64,000 nt of DNA, from NCBI GenBank assembly GCA_036426205.1, contig CM071587.1, positions 1,350,004 through 1,414,003 on the forward strand. The letters run 5' to 3'. Positions within the stretch are counted from its first letter, which is position 1. The number at the start of each line of letters is the position of its first letter. Shown one piece after another: positions 53,874-64,000 of this stretch. Source of the DNA: Ascaphus truei. Lineage: Eukaryota > Chordata > Amphibia > Anura > Ascaphidae. The notes below the pieces were generated by a model that was given only the letters and a program-made list of their open reading frames with translations, was not told the origin of the DNA and ran no database searches. The position numbers and the translations under genes were made by a program.

Positions 53874-56320
53874 TTGGCTGCCCATCAGCTGGGACCCTAA
53901 GGCCGCGCTTAGAGTGCCGGCGACCTCAGGCTGACCATCAGCTGGGACCCTAAGGCTGCGCTTACAGTGCCGGCGACGTTCAGGCTGACCCATCCAGCTG
54001 GACCCTGAAGGCCGCTTACAGTGCCGGCGACGTCAGGTGCAATCAGCCGGGACCCTAAGGCGTGCGCTTACAGTGCCGGCGACGTCAGGCCTGCCCATCA
54101 GCTGGGACCCTAAGGCCGCGCTTACAGTGCCGGCGACGTCAGGCTGACCATCAGCCGGGACCTAAGGCCGCGCTACAGTGCGGGCGACGTCAGGCTGCCC
54201 ATCAGCTGGACCCTAAGGCCGCTTACAGTGCCGGCGACGTCAGGTCTGCCCTCAGCCGGGACCCTAAGGCCGCGCTTACAGTGCCGGCGACGTCAGGCTG
54301 CCCATCAGCTGGACCATAAGGCGCGCTTCAGTGCCGGCGACGTCAGGCTGCCCTCAGCTGGGACCCTAAGGCCGCGTTACAGTGCCGCGCGTTCAGGCTG
54401 CCCATCAGCTGGGACCCTAAGGCCGCGCTTACAGTGCGGCGACGTCAGGCTGCCCATCAGCTGGGACCCTAAGGCCGCCTTACAGTGCCGGCGACGTCAG
54501 GCTGCCCTCAGCGGGACCCTAAAGGCCGCGCTTACAGTGCCGGCTACGTCAGCTGGCCCCATCAGCCGGGACCCTAAGGACCGCGCTTACAGTGCGGCGA
54601 CGTCAGGCTGCCCATCAGCGGGGACCTAAGGCGCGCTTACAGTGCCGGCGACGTCAGGCTGCCCATCAGCTGGACCCTAAGGCCGCCTTACAGTGCGGCG
54701 ACGTCAGGCTGCCCATCCAGCTGGGACCCTAAGGCCGCGTTACAGTGCCGGCACGTCAGCGCTGCCCATCAGCGGGACCTAAGCTGCCGCTGCTACAGTG
54801 CCGGCGAACGTCACGTGCCCATCAGCTGGGACCCTAAGGCCGCGCTTACAGTGCCGGCGACGTCAGGGCTGCCCACAGCAGGGACCCTAAGAGCCGCGCT
54901 TACAGTGTGCAGGCGAGTCAGGCTGCCCATAGGGGGAACTAAGGCCGCGCGTATACAGTGCCGGCGACGTCAGGCCCCATCAGCCGGACCCTAAAGGCCG
55001 CGCTTACATTGCCGGCGACGTCAGGCTGCCATCAGCCGGGACCCTAAGGCCCGCTTAAGTGCCGGCGGACGTCAGGCCTGCCTCAGCTGGGACCTCTAGC
55101 CGCGGCTTACAGTGCCGGCGAAGTCAGCTGCCCATCACCGGACCCTAAGGCGCGCTTACAGTGCCGGCGACGTCAGGCTGCCCATCAGTGGGACCTAAGG
55201 GGCCCGCTACAGTGCCGGCGACGTCAGGCTGCCCATCGCCGGGACCCTAGGCCGCGCTTACAGTGCCGTGCGACGTCAGGCTGCCCATCAGCTCGGGACC
55301 CTAAGGCCGCGTTACAGTGCCGGCGACGTCAGGTGCCCATCAGCCGGGACCCTAAGGCCGGCTTACAGTGCCGGCGCCGTCAGGCTGCCCATCAGCGGAC
55401 CCTAACGCCGCGTTACAGTGCCGGCGACGTCAGGCTGCCCATCAGCTGGGACCCAAGGCGCGTTCAGTGCCGGCGACGTCAGGCTGCCCATCAGCTGGGA
55501 CCCTAAGGCCGCGCTTACAGTGCCGCGACGTCAGGCTGCCCTCAGCTGGGACCCTAAGGCGCGCCTTACAGTGCCGGCGACGTCAGGCTGCCATCAGCTG
55601 GACCCTAAGGCCGCGCTCTTAAAGTGCGGCGGCGTCAGGCTGCCCATCAGCTGGACCCTAAGGCCGCGCTTACAGTGCCGGCGACGTCAGGCTGCCATCA
55701 GGTGGTCCCTAAGGCCGCGCCTTACAGTGCCGGCGACGTCAGGCTGCCAATCAGCTGGGACCCAGGCGCGCTTACAGTGCCGGCGACGTCAGCTGCCCAT
55801 CGCGGGGGAACCTAAGGCGCTACAGTGCCGTCGGCGACGTCAGGCTGCCCATCAGCTGGGACCTAAGGCCGCGCTTACAGTGCCGGGCGAAGTCAGGCTG
55901 CCCCATCAGCCGGGACCCTAAGCCGCGCTTCAAGTGGCCGGCGACGTCAGATGCCCATCAGCTGGACCCTAAGGCGCGCTTACAGTGCCGGCGACGTCAG
56001 GTCTGCCATCAGCGGACCCCTAAGGCCGCGCTTACAGTGCGGCGACGTCAGGCTGCCCTCAGCTCGGGACCTAAGCCGCGCTTACAGTGCCCGGACAGAC
56101 GTCACGTGGCTGCACCATCAGCTGGACCTAGGCCGCGCTTACAGTGCCGGCGACGTCAGGCTGCCCATCAGCTGGGACCCTAAGGCCGCGCTTACAGTGC
56201 CGGCGACGTCACGCTGCCCATCAGCTGGGACCCTAAGGCTGCGCTTACAGTGCCGGCGACGTCAGGCTGCCCATCAGCTGGGACCCTAAGGCCGCGCTTA
56301 CAGTGCCGGCGACGTCAGGC
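53874..56320. repeat. 53-base GC-rich satellite array, about 46 monomers
   Basis: The monomer is GGCTGCCCATCAGCTGGGAC, then CC, then TAAGGCCGCGCTTACAGTGC, then CGGCGACGTCA. The TAAGG...CGTCA half is the terminus of the MITE family found at 30868, 32773 and 51739. The GGCTG...GGACC half has no counterpart in the compact copies. The first and last monomers are regular. The middle carries many 1-2-base indels, mostly in GG, CCC and CGCG runs. Long open frames inside are artefacts. Confidence 0.95.
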
Positions 56321-56477
56321 TGCGGTCGCTGGAAAAATCAAATTCAAATGACTTCCAGTGATCGCGACCAACCCGTCGCTCAGCCGCGCCGCGCTTACTA
56401 TATAACGTGACGGCGGCAATGCATTTGTTTTGGCGCGACGTCGCTGTCACCGTCGCCGGCACTATAAGCGCAGCCTG
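53898..56477. mobile_element. MITE carrying the satellite expansion, AGGCTGCGCTTATAGT family, copy 4
   Basis: Left terminus TAAGGCCGCGCTTAGAGTGC at 53898. After the array, 56321-56477 gives the normal interior (CGGTCGCTGGAAAAATCAAA, CAAATGACTTCCAG) and the right terminus CGTCGCCGGCACTATAAGCG CAGCCTGA. The element is therefore complete at both ends, with about 2.4 kb of tandem copies of its own left end. Confidence 0.85.
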
Positions 56478-56644
56478 AGGTGTGCGAGCCCCCGTCATGA
56501 ACGGTGAAACAAAACCATTCTGTAATTTATAACTACAGTGTAACTTGGATATGGAAATAAATAGTTTGGATTTTTTAAACTCTCGCTCAATGACTATTGT
56601 GTGTCAGTCCCAGGGAAGTGTGCTATATAAATGAGAAGATCACT

Positions 56645-56706
56645 TAGGGGCCTATGCAGAGAGCAGCGAATTTTCGAAATTCGCCATTTTTTGGAGATAA
56701 TCGCGC
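56645..56706. mobile_element. One-ended fragment of the MITE at 8692
   Basis: GGGGCCTATGCAGAGAGCAG, GAAATTCGCCATTTTTTGGA and ATAATCGCGC match the terminus and subterminal part of 8692-9165. Confidence 0.65.
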
Positions 56707-58150
56707 AGCACCATAACTTAAAATGTATGGTAAACCTACCCAGCCTAGAAATATTTCAAAGCAAGTTTATACCTATACATTTTGCCCTAATCCACTGACG
56801 TGAAACAGCTGCAATTATAGCGTTCATTGTTAGTGTTTTTGTAGTAAGCATACAAGTAATTAAAGAAAACTTTTCACGTAATTACAAGGAATTCATTCCG
56901 GCAGCATACTATTGCTGAAGCGCTTGTGAGATGAGAAATTACAGGTAATCTCTGTTTGTTTTGGACCAGGTTACTATAGAAATAGAAATTGTTAACAAAC
57001 TGAACCTTTTTGCTCTGCTAATTGTGGGTAATTAGTGTGACCCAGGTTGAAAAAAATATATATTAAGCAAAAAAAGGAAAGAAAAAAAAAGGTCACTTTC
57101 AACTTCCCACTATCTGCCCCGTGTGGGGTATTAAATTCATCAATAGCTGTGTATTTCCATGTGCAAGTGGAGAATCACATTAACCCTATGCTGCCAGAGA
57201 GGCCGGCAACACATTGCATAGCAATGATTTTCCCTTGTAGGGTTGCATGGGGTCTTTCGGCGTTAGCCGTAGATTTCCAATAGGTCTCCCAATGGCTTAA
57301 CATTCATGGCAGTAGCGGGGTTAACATAGAGACGTAGTAAGACTTGCTGTGTCCGGAACTGCGGACGCAAAAGTCCGCGGCACCCAAAACAATGTCTGCC
57401 GCGGGTGCGCAGTGACCCGTGGGCGGCACTGGAGACCGTTCGCTTATTAGTATTTTGGTGGTTAAAAGTGCAGACAAAAACATTTTTTTTTTGGGAGCGA
57501 TGCACAGAAAATCTTTTTTTTCCCCTCCCCATTCATTGTTAGAAACTAGAAAATGAAGTGTGTAACATTGAATGCAGATCGTTACTCAGAGGAGAAGTGA
57601 TGTGCGGAACTAATCAACATTCCCTCGCAACACTGTAAGCGTCCCCCCCCAAACCACAAAGAGCTTATAATGGAGGCAAGGGAGTCATCTTTCAGTGAAA
57701 TAGTGTGTGTGCCTGTATATGGTTTCAGTATTAAGCAGTTCTAGTGATTTGAGAGTCATTTAGCAAATTAACATATTGAACAAATAAATAAACACATTGA
57801 TTTATGGTGAATTGTTGCCAACTCGGGCTCAGGCCCTACTTTTGTTGAGATGTAAAAAGGCACATTTTGTATGGTGTGCGACCTCATGCAAATGGTGTGT
57901 GCCTCTCTACACAGGAATATTCATATAATACAGTCTTGCAACACCTTAAAGGGAGGGAGAGGGGAGAATTAGGGTACCGGAAGCAGATTTTCATCTGTAA
58001 AATGTTCGTTTACAGCAAAGAGCTTGCTCCTCTCAATACATATGCAGATGTTTGGGATGCTTTCCTGGACCCCAAAATGAGTCTGCTTTAGGGAACGCAG
58101 TTCTCCAAGCGGCCCCATCACACAGAGCCTGGTTACATGTATCATAATAT
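56707..58150. other. Intergenic DNA, no gene seen
   Basis: About 1.4 kb without a recognisable family. A-rich run at 57040-57090. Confidence 0.4.
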
Positions 58151-58151
58151 T

Positions 58152-58355
58152 ACTATGTGGCGTCCACCTCTCCTCCTCTTACATATATGTGTCGTCCACC
58201 TCTCCCTCTCTTACATATATGTGGTGTCCACCTCTCCCCCTGTTACATGTACTCTATGTGGTGTCCACCTCTCCCCCTCTTACATATCTGTGGTGTCCAC
58301 CTCTCCCCCTGTTACATATACTGTATGTGGTGTCCACCTCTCCACCCTCTTACCC
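58152..58355. repeat. GTGGTGTCCACCTCTCCCCC minisatellite
   Basis: Six units of 32-42 bases ending in TTACATATA or TTACATGTACT variants. Period changes come from the TACTCTATG insertions. Confidence 0.92.
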
Positions 58356-58739
58356 ACTGTAATACTGAAATAACAGTCTGGTGATCACTCTTTTGTGGTG
58401 GGTGGGTGGTAAACAGTTGTACATATGGGCATCAGAGACGTTATGATGTCACCCATATGTCATTGATTGGTTTGACACCTCAGGATGCATTTGCCGGGGA
58501 ATTAATGGGTTCTGCATAACCGCAACATTTGCCCCTCAGCCACGAGAGTTTGGGATTTCTCCGTTCCATTTGAAGAAAGTCTGTAATGAGGTTGGATGTT
58601 TGGCATTTATAAGATATCTGGGAAGATGAGAAACCTGTAAGTTTATTTGGTGTCACAGTGATGGAGCTATGAGGGCATGTGAATTGAATTAGCCATGCAT
58701 TCATCAAATCTTATCACACAACTAATTTCCCCCCAAGAA

Positions 58740-59065
58740 ATTCAATGTAATGAAAAGAATTTGAAGGAAAAAAAATATCACAATTCTGGAACACACAGGG
58801 AGCAATAACGTGTTATTTTTAATTTTGTGGGGGAAGTCATTTGGGAGCTATCTGCAGAAGCTGCATTTAATTTAGTGCTCGAGTGGCTTGCAAGGTTTGC
58901 AAACTAAAGAAAGGTAATATTGTGTAATTACTCAGCTGAGATTGTTTTTCATTAAAACTTTAAATTCAGATGTCAAAGGAAATGTAATGTGTTTACCCGA
59001 GTTGGAGTTTCAAGTTTTGCATTTGGGAAGTTTGCCCTGTTTCTAAGTATGACATATTATGGCCG
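58740..59065. promoter_or_regulatory. Candidate conserved non-coding element
   Basis: Unique sequence with TTTAATTTAGTGCTCGAGTG, GTAATATTGTGTAATTACTC, AGCTGAGATTGTTTTTCATT and ATTCAGATGTCAAAGGAAAT. No open frames or repeat signature. The texture is like 10855-11600. Inference only. Confidence 0.4.
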
Positions 59066-59164
59066 CAGGGTAGAAGAGTGTGGTCAGATATGATTACTGG
59101 CTGCTGCAAAGGCTGGAAAGAGAGGAATCCTAACTCTTATGTGTCCGAGATTTCAGAAGTGCTA

Positions 59165-60085
59165 GTCCTGTGGTCATACAGAAATAAAACAGATACAAAC
59201 CCGGCGCCTCAAAGGAAACGTTCCATAATGGTCCAAATGCACTGATGTTAATATTGGAGTCCTTTTTTTGGTAGTCCAATCTTGTGCACCTGGATCGACT
59301 TCATGGCTCCGTGGGTGACGTCACGTGGTATATGTGAAATTAAACACAAAGAACAATCATAGTGTACACTGTTGATTACAAAACATGACACTAACAGACG
59401 GACGAAACATAAACCAAACTAACACTCAACACATAAACAAACCAGGCTGTATAAACAGTTATGCTAATTTATTAAAATTAAATATAAAAAAAGGACAATG
59501 ATGTTCCATAAAATGGAGATGGCGTGTTGAAGATGATCTGGTGGTTAAAACCAGAATCCTACTTACAACCAAGCAGTTTAAAGCAAGCAAAATAGTTCCA
59601 ACTGTGGCAAAGCAGCTCCGGCTTTCTCCTCCGTTGCAGGGGGACATCTGCAGACCGTCACGATGCTGTGTGTGTGCTCCGTAGCTGTTCTCACATACCG
59701 GATGTGTGATACTCTCAGGCTGATCTGGACCACCTGCTGAGACCCAACACTTTTCTTTTTCTCACTTTTTGAAACATTAAACAGTTAAAGCTGACCGTCC
59801 GTCTCCAGATATACCAAAACCTTCTCTGCTCCCGGGATCACAAGCCTAGGTTTGGAGCACGCATGCGCAGAAGCTTGCATGGAGCTGGAATAGCGCGAAA
59901 CGCGTTAGAGTACTAACCTTCTTACCTCCATGTTGTCATCCCTATAATAAAAGCTATTTTTTTAAATATTTGATCTGCTTAGCCCCAGTTTTTGTAATGC
60001 AGCACTCGGCTTTTTTCTCACCGTTTGGATCTCCTTACTACTTCATGTCCCGGCTGGATACACGCATCTGAAGACAGACTTCCCC
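59165..60085 (+). mobile_element. Penelope-type non-autonomous repeat region
   Basis: AACCCGGCGCCTCAAAGGAA, GGGTGACGTCACGTGG and CACGCATGCGCAGAAGC. Then AGCGCGAAACGCGTTAGAG (59891-59909), and ATAATAAAAGCTATTTTTTT soon after. GCGAAACGCG followed by an AATAAA-type stretch is common in Penelope-linked repeats. The hammerhead core before GAAAC is not intact (GGAGCTGGAATAGC). Confidence 0.4.
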
Positions 60086-60417
60086 AAATTGTGAGTAATA
60101 TAACTATTATTGTACTTCTATTCTATGGATGAAGATTGAACTTTAATAGCTCCAGGGTGATTTGCCTGTAACAATAGGAAGTGTTGAGCCATTGCTGTTC
60201 TAACAGACAGCTTTTGTCTCTTTAAGTTCCAGACTCTTCTATATCCCATTAATGAGCTCTTCATGCAAGTCATTGTTTCTACTCACTGGTGTTGTAATAA
60301 TCTGTCTTCCAACTCAAAGACATTAAGAAAATATGTTGTTACAATATTAATCCAGAACTCTGATGCACTGATTCCAGAGACGCTTGTCTCTATTGTTTTG
60401 CTCTACTGCTGGATGAA

Positions 60418-60858
60418 GCCTCCACCAATGACGTTCCAAGCCTCCCCAATGACCTTCCATGTCTCCTCCAATGACCTTCCCAGCCTCCCCAATGACCTTC
60501 CAAGCCTCTCGCAATTACCTTCCAAGCCTCCCCAATGACCGTCCAAGCCTCCCCCAATGACCTTCCAAGCCTCCCCAATGACCTTCCAAGCCTCCCCTAA
60601 TGACCTTCCATGCCTCCCCCAATGACATTCCAAGGCTCCCCAATGACCTTCCAAGCCTCCCCAATGACCTTCCAAGCCTCCCCAATGACCTTCCAAGCCT
60701 CCCCCAATGACCTTCCAAGCCTCCCCCAATGACCTTCCAAGCCTCCCCCAATAACCTTCCAAGCCTCCTCCAACGACCTTCCAAGCCTCCCCCAATGACC
60801 CCCAAGCCTCCTCCAATGACCTTCCATGCCTCCCCCAATGACCCCCAAGCCTCTCTTC
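60418..60858. repeat. 21-22-base minisatellite, CCAATGACCTTCCAAGCCTC
   Basis: About 20 tandem units of CCAATGACCTTCCAAGCCTC plus CC, with small length changes (CCCC/CCC, TGC for AGC). Three minus-strand frames stay open and give GGLEGHW-type peptides, which are artefacts. Confidence 0.97.
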
Positions 60859-61344
60859 TCCCCGTCGCTCCGACACATTGATTTCATCTTCTCATCTTAC
60901 TTTTGGTCCTCGCCTTGGTCTTTTCATATCCCTTGGAATCCAGTTGAGTACCACGCCTGTCCAACGGTGGTCTTTTCTTCTCGTGATATGTACTGCCCAT
61001 TGCTATTTTAATTTCTTCACCCTTGTGAATACAATGCAGGAACCCGTGTGTTTATCATAGTAGATTTTCTGCCCTGAAGACAAATAGCACAACTTTTTTT
61101 TTTTTTTTTTTTTAAAGTAAAACAAGCAAAAATAAAGTATTTTTTTAAATGACTTGTCAATCGGCATAACAAGATTAAAATATCCTTTTTTTGTCCTGTA
61201 AAAAAAAATAGTCTAATTTCTTAGTGTCAGTGGATATCAGTGTATCTGGTATTTTTTGTTCTCCCCTCTTGTCTCTTTAGCTATTTATGCCAGTATAATT
61301 AGTTCACACCATTCTTTTTACCATCTGGAAGCATAGCGAGAGGT
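60859..61344. other. Intergenic DNA, no gene seen
   Basis: Poly(T) at 61095-61114. No recognisable family. Confidence 0.4.
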
Positions 61345-61423
61345 TAATGTGAGGTTACCAGTAGACATTGACAATCCTGGGTACTGCATGTCCAAGACTT
61401 TAACCACTACACCACATCCTTTG
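61345..61423 (-). mobile_element. tRNA-derived SINE head fragment
   Basis: The minus strand reads GGATGTGGTGTAGTGGTTAA, AGTCTTGGACATGCAG and ACCCAGGATTGTC. TGGTGTAGTGGTTAAAG is the A-box region of tRNA-like SINEs. The B box is decayed. Confidence 0.5.
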
Positions 61424-62069
61424 TAAGGTTTCCAGTCCTATCGTTTCCTCTCATTGTGCAGGAGCAGTCCTGCATAAAAGTGATTTCACACAGGAGCGCT
61501 GTCTGCCTTGTCATTTTTTGTATTTTTTTATTTTTTTTTGCAGATACCAAACTTCTCTGCAACACTTCACAAAATAGCTGTCAACCGTGCGGGGATTTTG
61601 TTGAGCAGTTAACATGCTTAGATAGCTTTCACTTATCTGAATCCTTGCTAAGCTCCGGTAATGCAAAGCCTCCAGAACAACTTGTCGTAGCATCTTAACT
61701 AGCAGGCAGGATGACATGGGAGGAATTCGAAACCCAGGTACTGTAAGGGTTTATCAGGAAGAGCAACGCTGGCCAGTTCTAATTTGCCTCGGGTGCCTTT
61801 CATGGAGCGCTTTCAGGAGCATGAGAACTATTTTAAATGACTACTAAAACCTTCCCCGAGGGAGGCCATGCTATTAAAATATGCCTGAAACCCAGCAAGC
61901 TATCCTCTCAAATTCAGTATGTTAAATTGATGCATGACTGACAATAAAGCCCGTAGAATAAAATACAGTCTAACTTTGGTTAAAATGCTTAACAAAGAAA
62001 TAGCCAGTAAACGTGGCCCATAAGTGCTAAAAGCAGCAAACACATCGGTGTCCGAATGTTTTGAGACCC
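61424..62069. other. Intergenic DNA, no gene seen
   Basis: An 80-codon plus frame (61456-61698) and its antisense shadow have no recognisable domain. Confidence 0.4.
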
Positions 62070-62395
62070 TCTGACGCCTTTTGTTACACCCCCTAACATC
62101 CACACCCCTAAACTTCAATAGATCCAGCTATTCGGCTGGACCATTCTCCATCCTGATGTATACTTCATCCCACAACGAGCGGCCACTTTACCTTTTGTTC
62201 CAACCTTGCCCCTTATTCCCTGTAGAGTGTAAGCTCCCGGGATCAGAGCGCTCATTCCCTCCTGTATCTGTCTGCGCTTGTCTGTCCTTATTTGTGTATC
62301 ATTCTGTTTATTTAATACACATAACTCTGTACCCCTTATTGTACCGCGGTGCGGAATATGTCGGCGCTTTACAAATAAACGATAATAATAATACT
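62070..62395 (+). mobile_element. L2/CR1-type 3' end
   Basis: GAGTGTAAGCTCCCGGGATC, CCTGTATCTGTCTGCGCTTG and TGCGGAATATGTCGGCGCTT, then TACAAATAAACGATAATAAT. This is the complete classical L2-like tail with its short terminal repeat. Confidence 0.75.
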
Positions 62396-62440
62396 GTATA
62401 TATGACAAAGTTAACATTTACAAGCTGCCAAGTTACACAC

Positions 62441-62845
62441 TCAATGCCGTGTTACACACCCTATGCCGTGTTACACACTCTATGCCGTGTTACACACTGT
62501 ATGCCATGTTACACACTCTATGCCGTGTTACACACTCTATGCCGTGTTACACACTCTATGCCGTGTTACACACTCTATGCCATGTTACACACTACACACT
62601 CAATGCCATGTTACACTGTATGCTGTGTTACACACTTGATGCCGTGTTGCACACTCTATGCCATGTTACACAATCTATGTCATGTTACACACACGATGCC
62701 ATGTTACACACTCGATGCCATGTTAAACACTCTATGCCATGTTACACACTCTATGCCATGTTACACACTGTATGCCGTGTTACACACTGTATGCCGTGTT
62801 ACACACTGTATGCCGTGTTGCACACTCTATGCCATGTTACATTGT
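62441..62845. repeat. 19-base minisatellite, GTTACACACTCTATGCCGT
   Basis: About 21 units with CTC/CTG, GCC/GCT and CGT/CAT alternatives. The 259- and 157-codon frames through it are artefacts (MPCYTLYAVLHT repeats). Confidence 0.97.
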
Positions 62846-62868
62846 GGTCACAGAGATTGAGGTTTTCC

Positions 62869-62991
62869 TTTATCAAAGTCTTTCAGCTGCAAAACAGCAG
62901 ATTTATCACAGGGGGAAACTGAGCTGTCAATAGGAATTTTTCCCTTGATAAATCTGGTGGCGTTTTTCAAGCAAGGAGACTTTTTGATAAT
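62869..62991. mobile_element. MITE with TATCAAAGTC termini
   Basis: TTTATCAAAGTCTTTCAGCT at the left and AAGGAGACTTTTTGATAA at the right. TTGATAAATCTGGTGG inside is shared with 41987-42153. Confidence 0.65.
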
Positions 62992-63334
62992 GAAATCAAA
63001 CTAAAGAAAAGCTACTTCTGTATTTATTTAAAAGAAAGACTTGTGGGTTATTAATCACAGCTGCAAAACTGGTGCAACAAAACAGCATCAGATTTATAGA
63101 AAACAAAATGGAGAACGTGACAGCGGGGGGGACACTTTCCCACCTCATCTGCCCATTTTCCGGGACTGTAGTAAGAGGTTAGACTATCTAATCCTTGTAT
63201 TTCTTTCATATTTAGGGTACAATGTCTATCCCAAGCATTGTTTTTAATTCCCTTTCTATATTAGCCTCTCTTCCACCACAGTTGGGGAGCTATTCTATGA
63301 ATCACAACCCCTTTTGTGTGTGGCCTTCCTCAAA
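62992..63334. other. Unassigned DNA next to the rRNA copy
   Basis: No gene or repeat recognised. I cannot align it with the 28S sequence that would be expected if the rRNA copy continued leftwards. Confidence 0.4.
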
Positions 63335-64000
63335 TTTCTCCTACAGAAATCACATAGCGCCTACACCCGCCGCAGGACTTTGCAATCCTTTGTTTTAAGG
63401 AAATAGTCGAATTCCCCTGGTCCGTACCAGTTGTTAGTCAGCAGCCAGGCGCCAGCTGAGATGCTCTGGGGTCGGGGCGATCCACAAGAAGGGCCCAGCT
63501 GGAATCCAACATCGCCACCACCGCCCAAGAGGGGGTAGGCTGGGAGGCACCGCCTCCAGTGATGGCGAATGCGCAGCCTCACTTCATAACCCAGCCCATA
63601 GATCCGAATCCTTAGCCTCGGATCTGACTTACCGATTTCCCTTACCTACGTTGTTCCAACATGCTGGTGACCGGTCACCTTGGAGACCTGCTGCAGATAT
63701 GAGTACCGCCCGGCACAAGATTTATACCATCTACCCAGGATTTTTAAAGGCCCAAATGAGCTCATCGGATGCTGCCAGAATTTAAGTCACTTTCCAAGGC
63801 GCAGGCCCATCTCTCGCGGTGAATTCATTTAGCCCAGCCCTTCACAAAGGGAAGAGAACTCTCCCTGGGGGTCCTGCTGTCTTCTCTGGGGACAGTCATA
63901 TTACCGAACTGGATGGGTCAAGGTGGCCCTTTCCACCACGTTGGGTTCGGGGAACTAAACCCGGCTCTGTTTCAATTGGCCGAGTGCAGTGTAGGCCATT
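63335..64000 (-). pseudogene. Diverged 28S rRNA copy (antisense), partial
   Basis: The plus strand shows the complement of large-subunit rRNA in order: CAGAAATCACAT, CACCCGCCGC, ATTCCCCTGGTCCG, TACCAGTT, GGCGATCCAC, CTTACCTACGTTGTTCCAAC, TCACCTTGGAGACCTGCTGC, CCCTTCACAAAG, AGAGAACTCTCCC and TTGGCCGAGTGCAG. Many changes fall at positions that are nearly invariant in eukaryotes (for example TTAAGGAAATAGTCGAATTC for TTAATTAAACAGTCGGATTC). The expansion segment is short. It is therefore not a working rDNA unit but an old copy, continuing beyond the window. Similarity begins abruptly near 63335-63345. Confidence 0.9.

Noticed and set aside
54062..56289. Arg/Pro-rich frames across the satellite
   Set aside because: Frames are kept open by GC-rich monomers and shifted by indels. 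Not coding.
53874..56320. CRISPR-like array of regular repeats
   Set aside because: The monomers are contiguous with no unique spacers, and the DNA is vertebrate in character.
60390..60887. Several minus-strand Gly/Trp-rich frames
   Set aside because: By-product of the 21-22-base minisatellite.
62081..62922. 259- and 157-codon frames with MPCYTLYAVLHT repeats
   Set aside because: Translation of a 19-base minisatellite. The period is not a multiple of three and no gene context exists.
63335..64000. Functional 28S rRNA gene
   Set aside because: Too many differences at positions conserved across eukaryotes, and an abrupt end without the adjoining 28S sequence.

Overview
This window looks like intergenic DNA from a large, repeat-rich vertebrate genome, most probably an amphibian and within that a frog. 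Three things point there: a spread element whose edge reads CATAGTTACATAGTTACATA, SINEs and L2/CR1 tails of tetrapod type, and a very high density of palindromic non-autonomous DNA transposons. Species cannot be named from the sequence. There is no bacterial-style operon, no CRISPR array and no intact protein-coding gene. Most long open frames are tandem repeats read in a fortunate frame.

Layout. 1-9 kb: unique AT-rich DNA with fold-back hAT elements, two copies of another palindromic family, L2 tails, and one exon-like stretch (5876-6089, minus). 9-17 kb: GC-rich fold-back, a MIR-like SINE, the most convincing candidate conserved non-coding element (10855-11600), and a probable 2.2-kb solo LTR (12860-15090). 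17-25 kb: three copies of a TTAA-ended MITE, a CpG-bearing pyrimidine tract (18930-19773), and a MITE with a CCCTAA-like interior that was split by an L1/Tx1-like LINE. 25-31 kb: nested palindromes, then a 0.9-kb fold-back (27398-28329) carrying a hammerhead-ribozyme-like motif. 31-37 kb: GC-rich MITEs, an LTR-like fragment, and an L1/Tx1-like LINE end interrupted by a hAT MITE. 37-45 kb: mostly unique AT-rich DNA, a pogo-like MITE and a (CTAT)/(CTGT) microsatellite. 45-53 kb: L2 reverse-transcriptase relic, Penelope-style fragments, a hAT element with perfect 8-bp target duplication and a SINE inside it, minisatellites, and another pogo-like MITE. 53.9-56.5 kb: a 2.4-kb array of about 53-bp monomers inside a MITE. 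56.5-64 kb: candidate conserved block, three minisatellites, an L2 tail, and at the right edge a diverged antisense 28S rRNA copy running out of the window.

Main result. The 53-bp satellite monomer contains the terminal sequence of a palindromic MITE family that also occurs here as three compact copies (30868-31206, 32773-33077, 51739-52002). The array ends in the normal interior and right terminus of that MITE. This suggests that the satellite arose by expansion of the transposon's terminal repeat. Smaller tandem expansions occur within several hAT fold-backs, so the window may hold several stages of the same process. All family assignments come from reading the sequence; no database search was possible.
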